A DNA stretch of 60,046 bases, from positions 1 through 60,046 of the forward strand of contig NCBI01000016.1 in NCBI GenBank assembly GCA_002255365.1, in the 5' to 3' direction. The number at the start of each line of letters is the position of its first letter. The first letter of the stretch is position 1. The stretch is from Chromatiales bacterium 21-64-14 (GTDB lineage: Bacteria > Pseudomonadota > Gammaproteobacteria > 21-64-14). The notes under the pieces are model-generated. The model was not told the origin of the DNA, ran no database searches, and saw nothing but the letters and a program-made list of their open reading frames with translations. This document shows positions 57,501 to 60,046 of the stretch, piece by piece. Position numbers and translations under genes: made by a program.

Positions 57501-58806
57501 CCCCCTCCCTGGCCGCACCCCATTCGGCTACCGCAAGCAGCAGCAACCACCAAGCCACTGTGGACCAGTAGCTGGCGTAGAACGACATGTGCACGTTCAA
57601 CGGGTTCATGGCCACCACAGTGCCAACGACCCATGGCATGGCCGCGGTTGCCACCTGCGGGGATGAGGCGCGCAGACGTCGGGCCAGCACCCAGAAGAAC
57701 AACACCAGACCGATTCCGCCGGGCACGCCGGTGCCGGCCAGGATCTCCAGCAATTCCTGGTGCGGATGGGTCGGCGCCTCCGGCGGATTCTGATGCTGCC
57801 AGAAATCATGCGGCCCGGCGTAATCCCGGTATACATAGCGGAAACCGCGGGGGCCGATCCCATTGATCCAGTGGTGCTCGAATACGTTGATGGCAGTCTT
57901 CCAGATCGACAGACGATAGGATGTGGCGCGGTCGATCTCCTGGTAGTTCCCGCTGAACAGGCCCAGAGTGGTCTGCACCCGGGACTCGAACCAGGGTTGC
58001 TTCACGGCCAGCAGCCCAAGCACCACGAAAATCCCCACGGCCGCGGCGACGACCTTGTACCAAGCCACCCCCCCGTAGGCACGATAGAGAAAGATTCCGT
58101 AGCCGAGCACCGCTACCGACAACATCATCCAGGACGTGCGGTTCCCGCTCAGAAAGACGCATGCCACGTAGGGCACCAACAACAGCCACAACCAGCGCCG
58201 GCGCCGGCCGTAGCGACGCAGACCTTCGAAGAACAAGGGCGCCACGGTAGCGATTACCAAGCCGAAACGCAGGTACGGGAAAAACACGCCGGTCAATTCG
58301 GCCCCCTGATAGGGATAGCCCAGCAGGTCGCGGCCGGCAAAAAACTGCAGCATACCGTCCAGGCTCCATACGGTCAGCGTGAGGAAGACGCCCAGAAACA
58401 GGCGTTCCCGGTTGCGCGGTACGCGCAGGGCCTGAATCATAAAGATGCCGTCCAGGGGGAAGCGCAGGAAATCCCTGGCGGTGCTCGCGGCACGTTCCAG
58501 ATCCGCGGCGCCGGGCAGAGACAGCACCATGGGCACCCAGAAACACAGAAACAACACGCCCATGAAACGCACCGCCGGGTCCGTCAGGATCGGGCGCCGG
58601 TTCCGGTACAGGCGATAGAGCGTAATCAACGCCATGAAGATCATGGGGGCGTTGAACAGCGTCTTGGTGGACAGCAGGAGCAGCACGCTGAGTATCAGCA
58701 GCCACTCGTAGTTCTCCGCCAGGGTCCGCCGCGCCCTCGCGGCCAACGTGACATCAGCACGCACGCGGCCTCCCGTCGTATTTGACCAGGCATCTTCCAT
58801 CGGCAA
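57466..58806 (-). CDS. O-antigen ligase / Wzy-family polymerase-like membrane protein
   Basis: A 446-aa protein with about twelve membrane helices and a large periplasmic loop. The helices include WLLILSVLLLLSTKTLFNAP and PYVACVFLSGNRTSWMMLSV; RTSWMML is the arginine-containing element of the O-antigen ligase (Wzy_C) family. The loop has RGFRYVYRDYAGPHDF and EAPTHPHQELLEILAGTGVP, with the catalytic-type His. It probably ligates a polysaccharide to the LPS core (WaaL), though a polymerase role cannot be excluded. It follows another glycosyltransferase in the same direction (2 bp apart). Confidence 0.87.
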   Translation of the reverse strand: MPMEDAWSNTTGGRVRADVTLAARARRTLAENYEWLLILSVLLLLSTKTLFNAPMIFMALITLYRLYRNRRPILTDPAVRFMGVLFLCFWVPMVLSLPGAADLERAASTARDFLRFPLDGIFMIQALRVPRNRERLFLGVFLTLTVWSLDGMLQFFAGRDLLGYPYQGAELTGVFFPYLRFGLVIATVAPLFFEGLRRYGRRRRWLWLLLVPYVACVFLSGNRTSWMMLSVAVLGYGIFLYRAYGGVAWYKVVAAAVGIFVVLGLLAVKQPWFESRVQTTLGLFSGNYQEIDRATSYRLSIWKTAINVFEHHWINGIGPRGFRYVYRDYAGPHDFWQHQNPPEAPTHPHQELLEILAGTGVPGGIGLVLFFWVLARRLRASSPQVATAAMPWVVGTVVAMNPLNVHMSFYASYWSTVAWWLLLLAVAEWGAAREGARNLPPNVDTR

Positions 58807-58808
58807 GC

Positions 58809-59786
58809 TCAGTGGCCCGGGCGGCGCAGTCGCGCAGCGGATATGAGGCCATCCAGCGCGCGCGCTAAACGGTGATGATAGGTGTGTTCAGCCAACGCAC
58901 GGCGCGCTGCCCGTGCCGCCAGTTCCCGAGCGCGACGCGGGTCCGCAAGCAGTCCGCGTACGGCGTCCACCGCCTGCCCCGGCTCCCGGTACACCGCCAC
59001 CTCCGCATCGGGCTCGAAGTGGCGTTCCAGACCGGGGCGGTATTCGATCAGTTGCGGGACTCCATAACCGGCACACTCGAAACTACGCATGTTGGTTCCC
59101 TCGCGCAAGACGCGTGCGTGGACATTCAGGGACAGGGCGTGGCGCGCGTAGACCCGGCCCATGGCATCGTTGGACACGCGCGGCCGGAAGCACCCGGGAT
59201 GGCGCAGCGCGAGCGGATGCCGGAGAAAGTAGTTGCCGTATACCCGGGGACGCAACCCCACCGCCAACAGCATGCCCAGGTGGAAATCCCGCTTCACATC
59301 GCGGTTGGCAATCATGCAGAAACCCTCGGGCCGCCCGCGGTCCGCTTGGGGACGGTGGATGTCCGGGTGGAACGCGAAGGCCAGTTCCCCGGCGTAGCGC
59401 CGCGTGCCCACGGCACCGCGGATCGCCTCGCCATAGCCAGGATCGGACACAAACACGCGATGATACGGCATGAAGCCGCCCGCGTCCGGTTCCGGCCCGT
59501 CGGTGAGCCAGAGGACATGGCGATCGTCCGGCGGAAGACCGTCCAGCTCCGGGAAGTGGTTAATGAACAGCGCGGCCCGGTACTGGACTGCACCGATGCG
59601 CGCCACCAGGGCGCGGCGCCAGCGCGCCCGGTCCCGCACATAGGCCAGCCGATCCGCGGCACCCACCGGATACGTGGGAATCCAAGCGACGTCGCCCGGC
59701 AACAGGTCCTGGAGCGCCTGGAACACGTAGCGGGCCAACCCACCCCGCCAGGGCTTCGCGACCAGAAGGACTTGTACCCGCTGCAT
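58809..59786 (-). CDS. Glycosyltransferase (CgeB/family-1-like, unknown specificity)
   Basis: A protein of about 325 aa: MQRVQVLLVAKPWRGGLARY at the N-terminal GT-B fold, with VLWLTDGPEPDAGGFMPYHR in the middle. HALSLNVHARVLREGTNMRS, then FECAGYGVPQLIEYRPGLER, resembles the donor-binding half of spore-coat CgeB-like enzymes. ATG 59786 (an in-frame ATG lies at 59798). It is upstream of the ligase gene by 2 bp, so both act in the same polysaccharide pathway. The substrate is unknown. Confidence 0.78.
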   Translation of the reverse strand: MQRVQVLLVAKPWRGGLARYVFQALQDLLPGDVAWIPTYPVGAADRLAYVRDRARWRRALVARIGAVQYRAALFINHFPELDGLPPDDRHVLWLTDGPEPDAGGFMPYHRVFVSDPGYGEAIRGAVGTRRYAGELAFAFHPDIHRPQADRGRPEGFCMIANRDVKRDFHLGMLLAVGLRPRVYGNYFLRHPLALRHPGCFRPRVSNDAMGRVYARHALSLNVHARVLREGTNMRSFECAGYGVPQLIEYRPGLERHFEPDAEVAVYREPGQAVDAVRGLLADPRRARELAARAARRALAEHTYHHRLARALDGLISAARLRRPGH

Positions 59787-59854
59787 GTCCGCGCGCAATT
59801 CTCCATCACAGCCGGCGATCCCGGCGGCGCATCATATCCCAGACCCAGGATCGG

Positions 59855-60046
59855 TTACGGCCGCCGGGGTACGGACGCCGGCCCCGCGCCTGAAATGTCA
59901 CCGGCCAAACGCCAGTACAGGTCCAGGGTGTCCTGGAGCATCTGCTGCAACGTAAACGGATGAGTCTCCGGCACCGCCACCGGCTCGCGCAACAGGGCCT
60001 CCACCCGCGCCTCCAGCGCCGGCAGATCCCGCGCCGGTACCCGCCC
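59855..60046 (-). CDS. C-terminal fragment of a gene cut by the window edge, probably glycosyltransferase
   Basis: The minus strand reads an open frame from the edge to TAA at 59855-59857. The 63 visible residues begin GRVPARDLPALEARVEALLR and continue EPVAVPETHPFTLQQMLQDT, LDLYWRLAGDISGAGPA. It is in line with the following glycosyltransferase gene and the C-terminal helix pattern is compatible with a GT-B enzyme, but the fragment is too short to assign. Confidence 0.5.
   Translation of the reverse strand, partial: GRVPARDLPALEARVEALLREPVAVPETHPFTLQQMLQDTLDLYWRLAGDISGAGPASVPRRP

Overview
The window is about 60 kb of GC-rich DNA with dense gene packing. It comes from a gammaproteobacterium. 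The evidence is the gatCAB / mreBCD / mrdAB / mltB / rlpA / dacA / lipBA order, a heptose-based LPS core gene set (hldE, hldD, waaA, lpxL, family-9 heptosyltransferase), murU/amgK peptidoglycan recycling and a TPP-riboswitch thiC. A pyrophosphate-dependent phosphofructokinase beside a K+-independent H+-pyrophosphatase, plus a DsrC/TusE-type protein, fits a chemolithotrophic or methylotrophic gammaproteobacterium (Chromatiales- or Methylococcales-like). I cannot name a genus.

Layout. 0-2 kb: the start of gatB, then gatA and gatC, on the minus strand. 2.2-13 kb: a long plus-strand cell-wall block (mreB, mreC, mreD, PBP2, RodA, MltB, RlpA, PBP5-type dacA, class IV aminotransferase, ybeD, lipB). 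13-15.9 kb: a minus-strand cassette (hot-dog thioesterase, three small membrane proteins, a DsrC/TusE-like protein) plus a small divergent gene. This cassette separates lipB from lipA (16-17 kb). 17-23 kb: a compact minus-strand operon amgK - murU - unknown - glutamate-cysteine-ligase-like gene (frameshifted) - AstE/aspartoacylase-like - glycosyltransferase. A LexA-type repressor diverges from it. 23.8-25 kb: adenylate kinase with a long lysine-rich hexad-repeat tail. 25-29.5 kb: the pyrophosphate module. 29.6-33.3 kb: a 1248-aa REC-PAS-GAF-GGDEF-EAL protein. 33.7-39.7 kb: transhydrogenase, RimK-like ATP-grasp, MFS transporter, methyltransferase, PsiE-like protein, Fe-SOD. 40-45.3 kb: a miniature repeat element, small envelope genes, SlyD-like FKBP, MerR regulator, unknown gene, thiC with riboswitch. 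45.5-49.2 kb: Pcm-like, rhodanese, TolC, isochorismatase, hemerythrin. 49.2-60 kb: the LPS core / surface polysaccharide locus, carrying a second copy of the miniature element.

How the genes work together. The first block builds and remodels the rod-shaped wall: MreBCD scaffold, PBP2/RodA synthase, and MltB/RlpA/DacA trimming. AmgK/MurU then return recovered MurNAc to UDP-MurNAc. The central module runs glycolysis on pyrophosphate and conserves PPi energy as a proton gradient. The last block makes ADP-heptose, joins Kdo and heptose to lipid A, completes acylation and extends and ligates the outer saccharide.

Most notable points: an mreC whose only family-consistent start is AUA, preceded by a 13-codon open frame; the lysine-hexad tail on adenylate kinase; the undescribed GCS2-ligase/AstE/glycosyltransferase operon, with its ligase frameshifted in a way that suggests deletion between short repeats; a DsrC-like protein keeping only the internal cysteine; and two 146-bp inverted-repeat elements, one of which supplies the stop codon of a glycosyltransferase. 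Everything here is read from sequence alone, with no database search.
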